Positions 47,060 through 59,182 of a stretch of 64,000 nucleotides of DNA are shown one piece after another. Numbering within the stretch: position 1 is the first letter of the stretch; each line of letters starts with the position of its first letter. This DNA is from Conoideocrella luteorostrata (Eukaryota > Ascomycota > Sordariomycetes > Hypocreales > Clavicipitaceae), in contig JASWJB010000049.1 in the NCBI GenBank assembly GCA_032433595.1, positions 115,172-179,171 on the forward strand. Reading direction: 5' to 3'. The notes below the pieces were generated by a model. That model did not search any database, had not been told where the DNA came from, and worked only from the letters and a program-made list of their open reading frames with translations. A program made the position numbers and the translations under genes.

Positions 47060-47286
47060 CTCATCTTCGCCTCACCCCTGCTCATCACCAAGTCCGCCCT
47101 TCACCAGGCACAATTTATAGCTGACCTTGCACTCATTCCCCTCACAAAACTGCCCGTTTTCATCTTCTCTTGTTTGCTTTGTTCTCGTCGTCCAGTGAGA
47201 AGCAGCTTTCTCATCCGGCGAAGCTCTACGCTACTGTCTGCCAATTCTCTTCTTTATTTGTTGAGCTGCTCGCTCGTCTTTGCAAA

Positions 47287-47438
47287 ATGTCCCGCCAAGT
47301 GATGAAGTGGGACGAGAGTGTCCATCAAGACATCCTGCTCGCGGTGTTTCAGCATGTCAAGTTTACCCCTGCGCAGCTCGAGCTGATCATGGCTGAGCTA
47401 ACTGGCGCAGGGTACACTTTCTCTGAAAGCGCGCTCCG
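47287..47438 (+). CDS. Gene H: Myb/SANT-like first exon without own second exon
   Basis: A 50-codon exon from the ATG at 47287: KWDESVHQDILLAVFQHV, PAQLELIMAELTGAGY and TFSESALR, the same layout as F, G, I and J. It ends phase 2 inside the Arg codon at GTACTC. From this donor to 47667 there is not one AG dinucleotide, so no splice acceptor is available before gene I. Joining to the acceptor at 47883 is in frame and yields RQHIQKLRR plus the tail (137 aa). The feature therefore behaves like an alternative first exon of gene I. Reading through the donor instead gives a stop at 47487. Confidence 0.55.
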
Positions 47439-47547
47439 GTACTCTATTTCACTTTCTGCTTGCTACTTTCTCGGTTCTTGCGCTTGATCACTCCGTCAAA
47501 TACATCTCCCACAACTGCTTTTATCTTCCCAAAATCTTCCCACCCTC

Positions 47548-47583
47548 ATCAATCATCATCATCATCATCCTCCTCCTCCTCCC
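47548..47583 (+). repeat. Microsatellite (ATC)n then (CTC)n before gene I
   Basis: About six ATC units run into five TCC units. The surrounding 47440-47643 is C/T-rich and free of AG dinucleotides. Probably part of the gene I promoter or a very long polypyrimidine tract for splicing. Confidence 0.7.
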
Positions 47584-47643
47584 TCCTTCGACTTTGAAAC
47601 CTCATCATTGCCAAACACACTGTCCCCCTCTCCCTATCTCGCC

Positions 47644-48228
47644 ATGTCTGTGCACAAATGGGACGAAAGGTCTCACTATGGGCTTCTCCTCGCTCTCCTT
47701 GAAGCGGCTGATCCAAGGAAGGAGATGATCACGATGCTAGCCACGCACATGCAGGCTCAGGGCTTCCAGACTACATTTCACGGCATCAAGTATACTACCA
47801 ACTGCGGATCTCGTTGGGATTCATCGTCCATTGTCATTTGATCAACTGCAGAAAACAAAGTTTTGCTAATTACTCTTTCGCAGCCAGCATATCCAGAAGC
47901 TCCGCCGCGACCAGGGCTCCCCTGAAAAAGGTGCCTCCAAGAGCGCTCCAGCCACTCCTACTAAAGCGACTCCGCAGAAGAGGAAGGCCAGGGCCAGCAA
48001 GGCCAAAAATGCCAAATCCGAAGCCAAAGTTGATGATGGCGAGGATGACGAGCTGCCCTCCACCATCAAGTGTGAAGAGCCGCAGGAGCCGACTCCCAAG
48101 CGTGCCAAGATCGCGAAGGCTGAGTAAGTTGTGGTCACGTATTTATATTAATATATATGCATATATATATTTATTGTTTGACATACTGTCTAACAAACTA
48201 ATGCAGGTCTGAGGGTACGGAATCTTGA
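47644..48228 (+). CDS. Gene I: Myb/SANT-like protein with basic tail
   Basis: Three exons (47644-47789, 47884-48123, 48207-48228) give 135 aa. Domain: KWDERSHYGLLLALLEAA, KEMITMLATHMQAQGFQT, TFHGIK and, from exon 2, QHIQKLRRDQG. The phase-2 junction precedes QH exactly as in F and J. The tail is histone-like: APATPTKATPQKRKARASKA and KNAKSEAK, an acidic patch, then TPKRAKIAKAE. The last intron (GTAAGT, ATGCAG) adds ESEGTES; if it is retained, GAG-TAA stops translation at the junction instead. Exons 2 and 3 could also serve first exons G and H. DNA or chromatin binding is inferred. Confidence 0.75.
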
Positions 48229-48922
48229 ACCGTCTTGTCGAGACGTTTGGAACTGCCTGCAATGTGGGGTTTGGTTTGCTTTAGTTGAGACGGAACAGGA
48301 TGGAAGCTTAGCAAAATGCTCAATGTAGTGGACGAAATGGATCCAGGACATGGGTGGAATGGAACTTATGGACATGATTGCCTAGATACGGAACAACTTA
48401 GGATGCTGGCACTGCATGGTCTGACCCATTGATGCGAATGCATATAAATCACATTTTCGTTGATGAGAGTATGAAACATCAACCACGGACACCAAGTAGA
48501 GTCGCTCATAACATGAACAAATACAACATCCATCGTTCTAACGCTTCGTATTTCACGGTTAGGCTATGTAATCTGCGCAAGACGTTACGTTACAATCGCT
48601 GTTTGACCGTCCCTCAACCGGCGATCAGCCTGCTGCACACTCTTCCAACTCACCATTCGTTCACCTCGGTTAGTCCAGCACTCCGTTTACACTCTCCAAG
48701 CAGCCACCTACCTACCGATCGCCTGTGGTCCCCTGCTACATATACCTCCTATTCTTATCGACTTTTCAATCAGCCCTTCGTTCAGCTTTACTACACCTCA
48801 TCAAGCCACCCTCACTTCCACCACTCTCACGCATCGTTCTCACGCATCGCCATCGCCATCCCCACATCCTCGCTCCCAAACCAAACCCTAACTATTCATC
48901 AACCCTCACACTGAAACCCACT
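48229..48922. other. Intergenic between I and J
   Basis: Non-coding; C/T-rich before the gene J start, as before genes I and GET5. Nothing else recognised. Confidence 0.5.
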
Positions 48923-49292
48923 ATGTCTTCTGCCAAGAAGTGGGAGATCTCCGCAGAGCTAGACCTCTGCATGGCTGTCATCCACACAGGCGGCTCAGTC
49001 GGTTCCTACAAATGGCCCGAAGTCCACGCCATAATGGTGCTACTCGGCCATAATTTTACCAAGGACGCCATCTCGTATGCTTCAGAAACACCCACTGCCA
49101 CCCCTTCTCACCATTAAATCCATTTATCCACTGACCACTTCAAATAGGCAGCACTACACAAAGTCCATCCTGCGTGGCTTCAAGAAACGCCATGGCCTTG
49201 GGTCAGGTAGATTGGCGACATCATTTCCCAGCACTGGGAAGAGAAAGGCTGATGAGCAGGGGGCGGGATCTCCCACGAAGAAGGGCAAATGA
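48923..49292 (+). CDS. Gene J: very small Myb/SANT-like protein
   Basis: Two exons (48923-49074 and 49148-49292) give 98 aa. Domain: KWEISAELDLCMAVIHTG, YKWPEVHAIMVLLGHNF, TKDAIS and, after a phase-2 junction, QHYTKSILRGFKKRHG. The layout equals F and I. The tail is short and basic (GKRKADEQGAGSPTKKGK), suitable as a nuclear localisation signal. With fewer than 100 residues there is no room for an effector domain, so it may act as a competitor or as a small chromatin component. Last member of the cluster; UFD1 follows convergently. Confidence 0.78.
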
Positions 49293-49710
49293 TGTTTCTC
49301 TCGTAATAAGTCTTCACCCAGCTGCCTTCCAGTGTAGAGTGGATAGTGCGAACGTAAGATTACAAGGGCCATGAAAGGGTTCATTACGAGTGAGGCTACG
49401 GCATTAGGGCTGAGTTGAGTCTTTGCGCTTCGAATATTTGGCTTTGTCTTAGTTTGAAGGCTGCGTGATGGATAATTCGGACACAGGGACTCGTATTGAG
49501 GCTGATGTGCAAAACCGCTGTGTCATTGGAAGGAAGTCTGAAAGTTGGTGCGACACAAGTTGAATTAGAATTTGCTCCTAAATCACTAATGGTAATTTTT
49601 GATGCGAATATGATGACATATAAGTCATCCTCCATTCCTGAGCTGATGCACTGCCAAAGATACCTGTCCTATCATGCCAAACCGAAACGCCTAAGCCCAG
49701 ACCTGCAGAT
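49293..49710. other. Convergent 3' regions of gene J and UFD1
   Basis: Non-coding; both 3' UTRs. Nothing else seen. Confidence 0.5.
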
Positions 49711-50955
49711 TTATCTTGGTGGACGGCCGTCAAGTCTGTGGCCCTCGCTTGGCCCTTTCTTTTCAGGCGCTTTTGACGTCTCATCCGTCTCCCCCTTCCT
49801 CTTGACAGTGCCTCGTAGACTTTGGCCTTGGCCAGCAAAGTGTGGCCGTTTGGTTTGTTCTTTCTCCTGTTCTTTCTGCTCCTTGGTTTTGAGAGGTGTG
49901 AATTCGTAACCAAAGAATAATTTGTTTGGTGCCAAGCGGAGTGGTGCTGGCGCTCCTGTCCGGCTCTTTGGGGCTGAGGGTTCTGCAGGCACAGGCGTAG
50001 CAGGCTTTGGTGTCGGGGCCTTGCTCCCCTTTTTAACCAAACGCTGTCCCTCCCCTAAAAAGTTGGTGGGTTTGCTGGTGACTGATGGCGCGATGGAGTT
50101 GTAGCCGATTGCTTGGGCCATGCTGCCCTGCCCATGGAGAACCCCTCCCGAGGGAACACCACTTCTTGTGCTACCAGGTGTGTTTGTGCCACTCTTTCTT
50201 TCCGGTTCGACATAGCCAACTGGAGGAGCAAACTCAACTGATACATCAGTTTCAATCATGCTGACGCCCATCTTGTCCGTTTCTGGCTTGACGTCCAACA
50301 CAGCAACGTCGTATATCTCGTCATTGTATTCAAAGTTGAATACATCACCTTTAGTGAGTGCGGCAAAGTTTCTGAATGCTCGCTCCAATACCGCCTTTGG
50401 GTCACTAATTTCCAAAAAATTGACGGACTGGGGTTGCAGCTTCACCATTTTCGCCAATTCAAGGGATGTGGTTCGGATCTGGATCATGTCGCCTACATCC
50501 ATGCCAAGAGTCTCCATCATCTATGTCCTGTTAGAACTCGGGCAGACCAGGTTTGGGGTAGTAAAATACTGACCCACTGAGGAATATACGCTCTTCCTTC
50601 TTCAGCAATGAACTCTAGCACACCAGCGTGCGAATGTCTTCCCTTCTCTCCGTTGATCATCTCCATCAGTAGCGGCCACTGCACATGCAACTTCGAGACC
50701 TTGTCCAGTGCAGATGGAGGGAGGATAATTTTGGAGCCGTAGTTGAGCTCAGGTCGTTCGGAGCCGGGGGCCATGATGACAGGATAGCATCGGTAGTATT
50801 CATCGAATCGCTGGATGACCGGTCGTCGGCCGCGAGCCATGTTGTAGAGGTGTTCCGGGTTGGACGGATCGAATCCGCCAGTAAACCCTGGTTGAAACTA
50901 GCATGTTGTCAATAACGGGCAAAAAGTACTGCGCAGGGAATGTGGCGTTTACCAT
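49711..50955 (-). CDS. UFD1: Ubiquitin fusion degradation protein 1
   Basis: Three exons: 50953-50955 (ATG only), 50574-50897 and 49711-50520, giving 378 aa. With Npl4 it is the substrate-recruiting cofactor of the Cdc48/p97 ATPase in ER-associated and chromatin-associated degradation. The N-terminal UFD1 double-psi barrel reads FQPGFTGGF, FDEYYRCYPV, YGSKIILPPSALDKVS, WPLLMEMING, CGVLEF-like AGVLEFIAEEGRAYIPQW, MMETLGM and VKLQPQSVNFLEI, then FNFEYND. The C-terminal part carries the Cdc48/Npl4-binding regions, is Pro/Thr-rich and ends in a Lys-rich tail. Exon 2 ends at the donor GTCAGT. The start codon stands alone on a 3-nt exon, as in cofilin. Confidence 0.93.
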
Positions 50956-51696
50956 GATGACAGCTTGGTTATCTGTAGATGTGGTCAGATCAGATTGGTG
51001 CTAGACTGATAGAGCTCGAATGATGCCGCCTCAATCACGCGTTGCCGCAAGCAAATCAGCAGCGGTTTCTGGACGCACGCGATGAGTAATTACGGCTATT
51101 TTGGTGGGCGTCAATAGCTGTTTGAATTAAAGTGATGAAGCTGAAGCTCCAGAGTCAGGACGATGATGTGGGGTGGAAGGCGAAGGCAGCTCTGCGGATG
51201 ACGCAGATTGTCAATCAATGACAGGCCAGTTCCGGTGGAGTCCATGTCCTGCCGGTACTTGCCTTCCCACGCTTAAGACCCGCGAAGGCTCATGTACCTA
51301 GACAAGTCGTCCCTTGTAGCGCTAGCACTCATTCTCTGAGCTTCCTTGCAGCCACCCAATTAACTGCTAGGCAGGGCCTGCTTCATCGGTCGCGAAATTT
51401 CATGGCAATTATAAGCTGGCGGCATAAACAACATGAATATTACAGTGATAACAGTACTGTCCCTAAAGCCCTAAAGTATAGATGTTTTAAATGCCATATA
51501 TAGTTTGTGGCTGTCTCAAGGTTTTATGACTAGAGACAATCTAAAATACTGACTCAGACAAACTACTGCTGCAACTTGACACCTTAACCATCACCTTCAC
51601 CTCTCTGTCCCCATTCCCCTCCCCCGCGATCCAAAATCATTCAAATGTTTCCGTAACTGCTCGCGCATACATTGATTAATCACCCCTTCGCTCATA
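50956..51696. other. Divergent promoter of UFD1 and LIN1
   Basis: About 740 nt between two divergent starts; AT-rich in the middle (51420-51560), C/T-rich before LIN1. Nothing else recognised. Confidence 0.5.
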
Positions 51697-53145
51697 ATGT
51701 CATCGCGACATCCTGCCCGCGCTGCGCGTCCCAGTCGAGACAGCGAGAACTTTGCCCGGACTCACCACAACAATGCCGATTCCGAAACAAACACCAGGTT
51801 CGATGTCCGCAACCCATCCACACTGGCGCCAGACTCAAGAGAAGAAGATGCAGTATTGGATGCGGACGTTATAGGAGGAAGAAACTCAACCAAACGTGGG
51901 GCGGTTAACTTGGACGGCTATGACAGCGACTCAGATAATGAAACATTCAACACCAGGGCCGCAGGCCGCAAGAAGGGCAAAGTAGATATCAACGAGCAGC
52001 TGGATAACTACGATGCCGCTGGCGCAAAGGCACCAGGACCCAGTGCCAACGGAGCAGGCGTGGACAACGACGATGACGATGACGACATGTTTGCCATAAG
52101 TGGTAATGCTGAGGTGTCAAGAGAAGAGGGAGAGGAGAATACGGATTTCGACAAGTCCGGAAAGAAGAGAAAAGACGTCCGCTTTCTAGATGTCGCAGAA
52201 ATCACAGGCCAGGAGCACAATAGCAAAAGTGGCGGACACGTACGACTCGACGATGGAGAGAGCGACGACGACGAAGCGGACGCACAACTGGCGGCGCTGG
52301 AGGAAGACTTGGACGAAGAGGTCGGGGCTGGCGGCCGAAAACGCAACGCACCAAAAGTAGAAGCATTCAATTTACGGGCCGAGATGGAAGAAGGACAATT
52401 TGACCAAACGGGCAACTACGTGCGCAAAGCAGGCGACCCAGACGCCATCCATGACAACTGGCTAGACGGTGTGACCAAAAAGGACATGAAGAGGGCTGCG
52501 GAAGCACATGAAAAACAGACTGCTGAGGCGCGAAAGCAGCGGCTCGAAGAAGCGGAGATTCTCGTCTCCGACTTGCTCAAGACACTTATTCTTCAATTAG
52601 AGCCTGCAGAAACGCCACTCGAAGCCTTGGCTCGATATGGCAAAAGCCAGACGAAGTCGAAAAAGATACCCCAATGGAAACTCAAGAAAATCAACAAGGG
52701 TGCGCAGAACACGGAAGTAGATAAGGAAGCAGCGGCGGCAGCAGAAGATCCAGAGCAGGTCCGAATCAAGGAGTCCATCAACACTGTCACTGATGCAGCC
52801 GACAAGCTGCTCAGTCGTGACTTTGAAGAGGTGTACGACCAAGACCGCGAGCTCTTGATACGAGCGTACCGACGCGAGACTGGAGAAGATTGGGTGGAAC
52901 CAACCTCACGATATAGATATGCTGCTGCTGCTAATGGTGGTGGTGGTGGTGGTGAGTCAAGCATACCAGTTAAGATGTGGGAGTTCCGATGGATAGATGG
53001 CCGGGATGACGCTACAAAGCAAGGTCCGTTCGATACCGCTTCAATGAAAGCTTGGCAAGATGCTGGGTATTTTGGGCAGGGTGTTGAATTCCGAGTCGCA
53101 GATGACTCCGAAGATGGCTGGACGTCATCCGCGATCTTTGCTTGA
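51697..53145 (+). CDS. LIN1: GYF-domain U5 snRNP protein Lin1/CD2BP2
   Basis: A single exon of 482 aa. It is highly charged throughout (DNDDDDDD, ESDDDEADAQ), with the family signatures VRFLDVAEITGQE, FNLRAEMEEGQFD, GNYVRKAGDP and IHDNWLDGV. The C-terminal GYF domain occupies about residues 425-482: MWEFRW, KQGPFDTASMKAWQDAGYF and GVEFRV. Human CD2BP2 (U5-52K) and yeast Lin1 are U5 snRNP assembly components, with the GYF domain binding proline-rich partners such as U5-15K. A Gly run from a (GGT)n microsatellite (about 52933-52953) separates the GYF domain from the rest. Length and order match fungal homologues. Confidence 0.9.
   Translation: MSSRHPARAARPSRDSENFARTHHNNADSETNTRFDVRNPSTLAPDSREEDAVLDADVIGGRNSTKRGAVNLDGYDSDSDNETFNTRAAGRKKGKVDINEQLDNYDAAGAKAPGPSANGAGVDNDDDDDDMFAISGNAEVSREEGEENTDFDKSGKKRKDVRFLDVAEITGQEHNSKSGGHVRLDDGESDDDEADAQLAALEEDLDEEVGAGGRKRNAPKVEAFNLRAEMEEGQFDQTGNYVRKAGDPDAIHDNWLDGVTKKDMKRAAEAHEKQTAEARKQRLEEAEILVSDLLKTLILQLEPAETPLEALARYGKSQTKSKKIPQWKLKKINKGAQNTEVDKEAAAAAEDPEQVRIKESINTVTDAADKLLSRDFEEVYDQDRELLIRAYRRETGEDWVEPTSRYRYAAAANGGGGGGESSIPVKMWEFRWIDGRDDATKQGPFDTASMKAWQDAGYFGQGVEFRVADDSEDGWTSSAIFA
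52933..52953 (+). repeat. (GGT)n coding microsatellite in LIN1
   Basis: Seven GGT triplets encode a glycine run just ahead of the GYF domain, preceded by an Ala-rich GCT stretch. Confidence 0.8.
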
Positions 53146-53980
53146 TGTATCACTCTAGATGCTCTGAACAGGCAGGCTATTATTTCCCCTGTGAATTATT
53201 GATGAATGGCCTTAATTTTTCCATTATTCTTTATATAATTATAGCTACTAGCCTTTTGTCATCATAAGACTTATCCGCGTTTATCGTGGCGGCTACCTCA
53301 GGGGGTTCCGAGTAGTTAATGCGTCGAATGATTGTCAAGGGTCACTCACACATGCTCCTGTGGAGAGCTTGGATCTTGCCCTCGCTATGAAGACAGCCCA
53401 AGATGTTCTTAAGCTTAATGTCACGACAAAAAATTCAGCACATTATAGAAGATTTCTCGACCAGACGCACAAGCTTATTCGCGACATGAGAATTTCCCCC
53501 CAATCGTCAGCGCGATTTTCTTTCTAGATTGGCAAGGTCGAGAGTACTGCTCGGCAAGGCGAATGCTGCTCAAAGACATGCCTCAAACTTGATGGTGTAC
53601 GTTGCCTTCTGAAACAGACGCCCCTATAGGATTCCATGTTGCTCACTAACTGCGATGTTGGAACTTTCAATAACAGGTGCATGTTATGGATAAAAGCTCT
53701 ACCCAAGCAAGTCCTATAAGCGAAACTTGTGCCCAGAATAGCAGTGGACAATGCCATGACGGGAATACCCGAACCCGTGCAGCCTAACTAAAAGTCGTTG
53801 TGGACACGATACAAAACTCGGGACAAGTCTTTGAAAGATGATATCAAAACCCGCTCAACGCCCCCAATCGGACGAATGCTTACCCATATCCCTTTCCGTA
53901 AAAGTTACTCTGAAGCTTCCCCATCCTCAATCCTTGTCTTGACGAGCTGCGCGGCAGCTTTCGCTTTCGTCGCTCAGTAT
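53146..53980. other. Convergent intergenic region
   Basis: Between the LIN1 stop and the stop of the coiled-coil gene. Longer than needed for two 3' UTRs; the small open frame at 53524-53757 shows no family match. Confidence 0.5.
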
Positions 53981-56021
53981 TTACCTCACGCTAGGTGGCA
54001 GTTTTCGCTTCCTCATCGCTCCATCATCATATTTCAGCAGCCCTTCTATAGCATCCACTCGAGAATTCAGCAATGAGATTTGCGTTACTGTGGCCGTCGG
54101 CATTGTGGCATTGATGTGTTCGACAATGTCTCGATAGAGTGGCTTCGTGGTAAAGTTACACTGCCAGGTATTTACAACTTGTAGCTGCATCGCAAGTGCC
54201 TCCGCATATTCAGCATTCTCCCTAGCCAAGTGTTGTAGTCGAGAATCAAATGCGGCGATACTGTCATTGCACGAGTGAATGGCTCTGGCCTGTTGGTCTA
54301 CCTGCCCATTCAATCGGCCCACTGACGCAGTGGCTAACGTCCTGAGCTGGTCGACAGTCTGATGTAAAAGTTGCACCGTGGCACTCGATTTTTCCGCTTT
54401 TTCGGATGTCTTTTCCCTCTCAAGTCTTTCTTTGTCGATGAAAGACCCCAGATCCGTTGCGACCTTAGCCAACCTCTTCTGCATCATGGCTTTTACATCT
54501 TCTTTAAGTGAGGCGGAGAGGCGCTGAATTTTGTCGTCCACGTCACTTTGACTAGTTGTGGGAGCCGGTGATGGGTTGTTAGGTTGGTTTCGTACGCTAT
54601 TCATTTCAGAATACAAGGAGGACATCCGACTTAATGAATCCTCCAGAGACTTAAGAGCGCTAGATGTCAACTTATTCTGCTCTGACTGATTCTGTGTTGT
54701 TTCGGCGAAGCCCTCAACCTTTTTTTGCAAAGTTATAACACACTGTAGGGTGCTATTCTCCACATCTTGTTGGGGGGAGGATTCGAGACGACTGAATGAG
54801 TCTGATAATTGTTGCAAGCACAGGCGCGTTTTGCAACCTGGTGCACTGCCAGCTTCTTCTTGGCCTGTCGAGGTTGTGCCGTCCAGATAAGAAGATGCTC
54901 TGTCGTCAAACTGTCTCAAGGCGTTGGCCAACTCCTCCTTATTTACGAAATCAAAGAACAAGTCATCCAATCTCTTGTGGGCATGCTTTAGTTTCTCCGA
55001 ATTCTCAGCCACGTCAGCTACGGCCTTGTCAATCACATCCTTATCTTTACTGGAGGCAGCCTGGATAAGATTGTCCTGCTTCTTGCTCTGGCTGTCAAAT
55101 TTCTGCTCCAGTTCTTCCAGACGCTTCTCCAGCTTGTCGTTTCGTTGCTTTTCCACGGCGAGACATTTCTTCAGTTCTGTGGTTTCCTTTTGGAGAGACT
55201 GAAAAGAATCGTTAACCTTAACGATTTCTTCTTCGAGGTGCTTATCATAGGACGCCTTGAAAGACCTGCGAAAGCTTTCCAGCTGATCTTCAAGGTCGTC
55301 CATTTTAACCCCATTTTCCTGCGCCGCAGCGCTTTGGCAGGCCGGCTGTTTCTCCATAAAGCGACCGATGCCTAAAAGAAGCTTGCTGTCGCTTGCGTTT
55401 ATACGATCTGAGCACTTCTTTCTGGCTTTTTGGCTTTGCTCTATTTGTATGCTCAGTATATCCGAGAGAGGTGTAGATTCAGAGTTTCCGGGGGGGCAGC
55501 GATCTTGGTCGGCGCGCAACTTTTTTTCTTTTTTATTTTCTTGTTCACATTGCATGAACCACCACATCCTGTCACATAAAAGATCAACTAGGCTTTTCAC
55601 CTCTGCCTCCTTCTGGGATGTGTTGGCCGGGCTCGTTTCATGCGTGGTTGCAGGTGGGAGTGGGGCGTCTCGGCCTTGATCTGTATTAGTTGCGAATCAT
55701 CACGGTAAACCAGAACCAGATGCTGTGAATGTACTTACTTGAGGACCTGGAAAGTCCATTACCTCGGACGGAAGACATATTTGCCCGGTGCGAATAGCTA
55801 TGGGAGTCTTTGTCTTCGACCTGAGACCGGTCGTTGTCAGAACGCCTATCTTCGGAACGGCGTCTATCTCGAGGGCTGTAGTCACGTCGCTCAGGCCGGT
55901 ACCGGTCATCATCTCGGTCCGGAGATCTGCTCCAATATCGGGGATGATCTCTAAAGTCTGACGTTCTCCTGCCTCTGTAGCGACTCTCCGATGCTGAGGG
56001 CCGCCGGGCGCCCTTCACCAT
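53981..56021 (-). CDS. RS-rich, coiled-coil nuclear protein
   Basis: Two exons (55739-56021 and 53981-55680) give 660 aa. The first about 95 residues are Arg/Ser/Asp-rich with dipeptides of splicing-associated proteins (RYWSRSPDRDDDRYR, PRDRRRSEDRRS). From about residue 180 the protein is mostly heptad-rich coiled coil (KKCLAVEKQRNDKLEKRLEE and similar), with Lys/Glu/Gln-rich helices up to about residue 560. A conserved-looking segment follows (LYRDIVEHINATMPT), then a basic end (MRKRKLPPSVR). I do not recognise a named family. RS content and basic ends suggest a nuclear protein, perhaps a scaffold in RNA processing; this is inference. Confidence 0.75.
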
Positions 56022-56844
56022 CTTCTATACCTGGCTGTAGAGACGGTGAGAAGCGTCACGTGGTCTGCACCACCCGCCAACAGCTGACGAGTTCACGCTC
56101 AGCTAAGCTTAGACGTCTTCACAGCTAGATGAGAATGTTTTCGCAGCTGCAAGACAGACGGTGGTTTGTGTTCAAAAGCCAGTGCTCTTCTCTAGCGAGA
56201 ATAGTCGGGCTGAAGCCACCATTTACCTGTTGAGGTGTGCCTGGACAGGTGTGCATTTGTTAACTTCTAGATCAACCTCGGACGACAAATACGCCCAAAT
56301 GCCTTCCGAGACTAGAAAATCGAAATCTTGTCCAACGACGAGAATTTCTCACATGTCTCACATACTCTCTACAGAGCACACGCTGGCTTGGCTCACTCAC
56401 CTAATGTACGACCTTACTTGCGGGGATATGCCCTGAGCGAGCGCCCGCCTGCGCTGATGCGGGAAGCAGACCTGCGCCAGTGGAACTTTGAAATAAGCAC
56501 GTAGAAAATGTCTGGCCGTGAGAGTTGTTCCTTCGCCACCAGCGTATGCCTCTACGGAGCAGATCTTGGGTCGAGCAAACAGGATATATGACAAAGCCGA
56601 CTTTATGGGGGGTGGAGACTTCCTAATATATTGATCTGTGGGTCGTTCTTGCGTTGTCCGGTCCATCAACTAACCAGACCAGCAAGCGCGCCCCCAACAA
56701 GGGTGCGTCCAGAAAGTCAGGGAAGCTAGCAGCAGCCAGCCGTCAATTTTGCAAGGTCGGACGTAGCTCGAGACTTGGCCTTCCACACCACAGCCGCACC
56801 TTTCGACTTTGCATCCGTCATTCTCGCAGAGGTATTCCACCACC
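56022..56844. other. Divergent region between coiled-coil gene and RVB2
   Basis: Holds both promoters. No other gene seen; open frames at 56161-56436 and 56654-56857 are not supported. Confidence 0.5.
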
Positions 56845-58412
<1,568 letters not shown>

Positions 58413-58788
58413 TATCGCAGCAGGAGAGCTCGGAATGATTTGTTTGCCAAATGGTAGCTGGTTGGCGTTACTAGGACAAAATATATATGCGGCAGGAGCT
58501 AAAGGTCGGGAATTCGATTGACATATTGTCTGTCTATATGTAACTAAATGTAAGAGCTGGCATAGAAGAAGATCCAGCCAGGTTAAGACCATGATCAAAT
58601 GTCTAATATCGTCCGTTTTTCCCCTTGAGTGACCAGGTGGCGAAACGCCTATGTACGAGCACAGGTCAGGTACCTGGGCATGAAGATTGTTTCTTGAACT
58701 CCCCTCCGCCATTAACAAGAAAACTACTCTCGAGCTACTACCGTACGCAGTACACGTTTATATGTTGGTCAGCCAGTCAAGAGCTGTT

Positions 58789-58804
58789 TCTCCGTACGGA
58801 GTAG
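58789..58804. repeat. Dispersed CCGTACGG palindrome
   Basis: TCTCCGTACGGAGTAG, a near-perfect palindrome. Related copies lie at 59103, 59167 and 60294, with half sites at 59146 and a cluster at 42821-42845. Confidence 0.7.
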
Positions 58805-59102
58805 ACTCGGCACTTATGCAAGGATACGTTGGCTTACCCACCCGCTAACCGCTAGCAGCTAGTAGCTTCAGTGGGTGAAGATCGTCAGCTCCCTGGCCAG
58901 TTCTCCGTGCAAGCCCTTTGTTCGCCGTACCTGCGCGTCAGGTCACGGGGTCGGTTTTTATCTGCATGAATGGATTGATGTGACTGGTTGGCTTCTGTCG
59001 TGGACTGCGGAACACTCTGCATGAGAGGGTCGTTGAACATACCAACATACGTGTCTTGGGTACTCCGCACTCCATGGAGACATGGCACAACCCTTATTTC
59101 TG

Positions 59103-59118
59103 TACTCCGTACGGAGTA
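59103..59118. repeat. Dispersed palindrome TACTCCGTACGGAGTA
   Basis: A perfect 16-nt palindrome. A half copy (TTACTCCGTAC) follows 27 nt later. Confidence 0.8.
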
Positions 59119-59166
59119 ACGAATTGGGAACGGAGACTTGGTAGTTACTCCGTACCTAATACGACT

Positions 59167-59182
59167 TCTCCGTACGGAGTGC
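59167..59182. repeat. Dispersed CCGTACGG palindrome
   Basis: TCTCCGTACGGAGTGC, one of the cluster in this intergenic region. Confidence 0.7.

Noticed and set aside
52593..53153. 186-codon minus-strand frame
   Set aside because: Antisense to LIN1, including its microsatellite; no domain.
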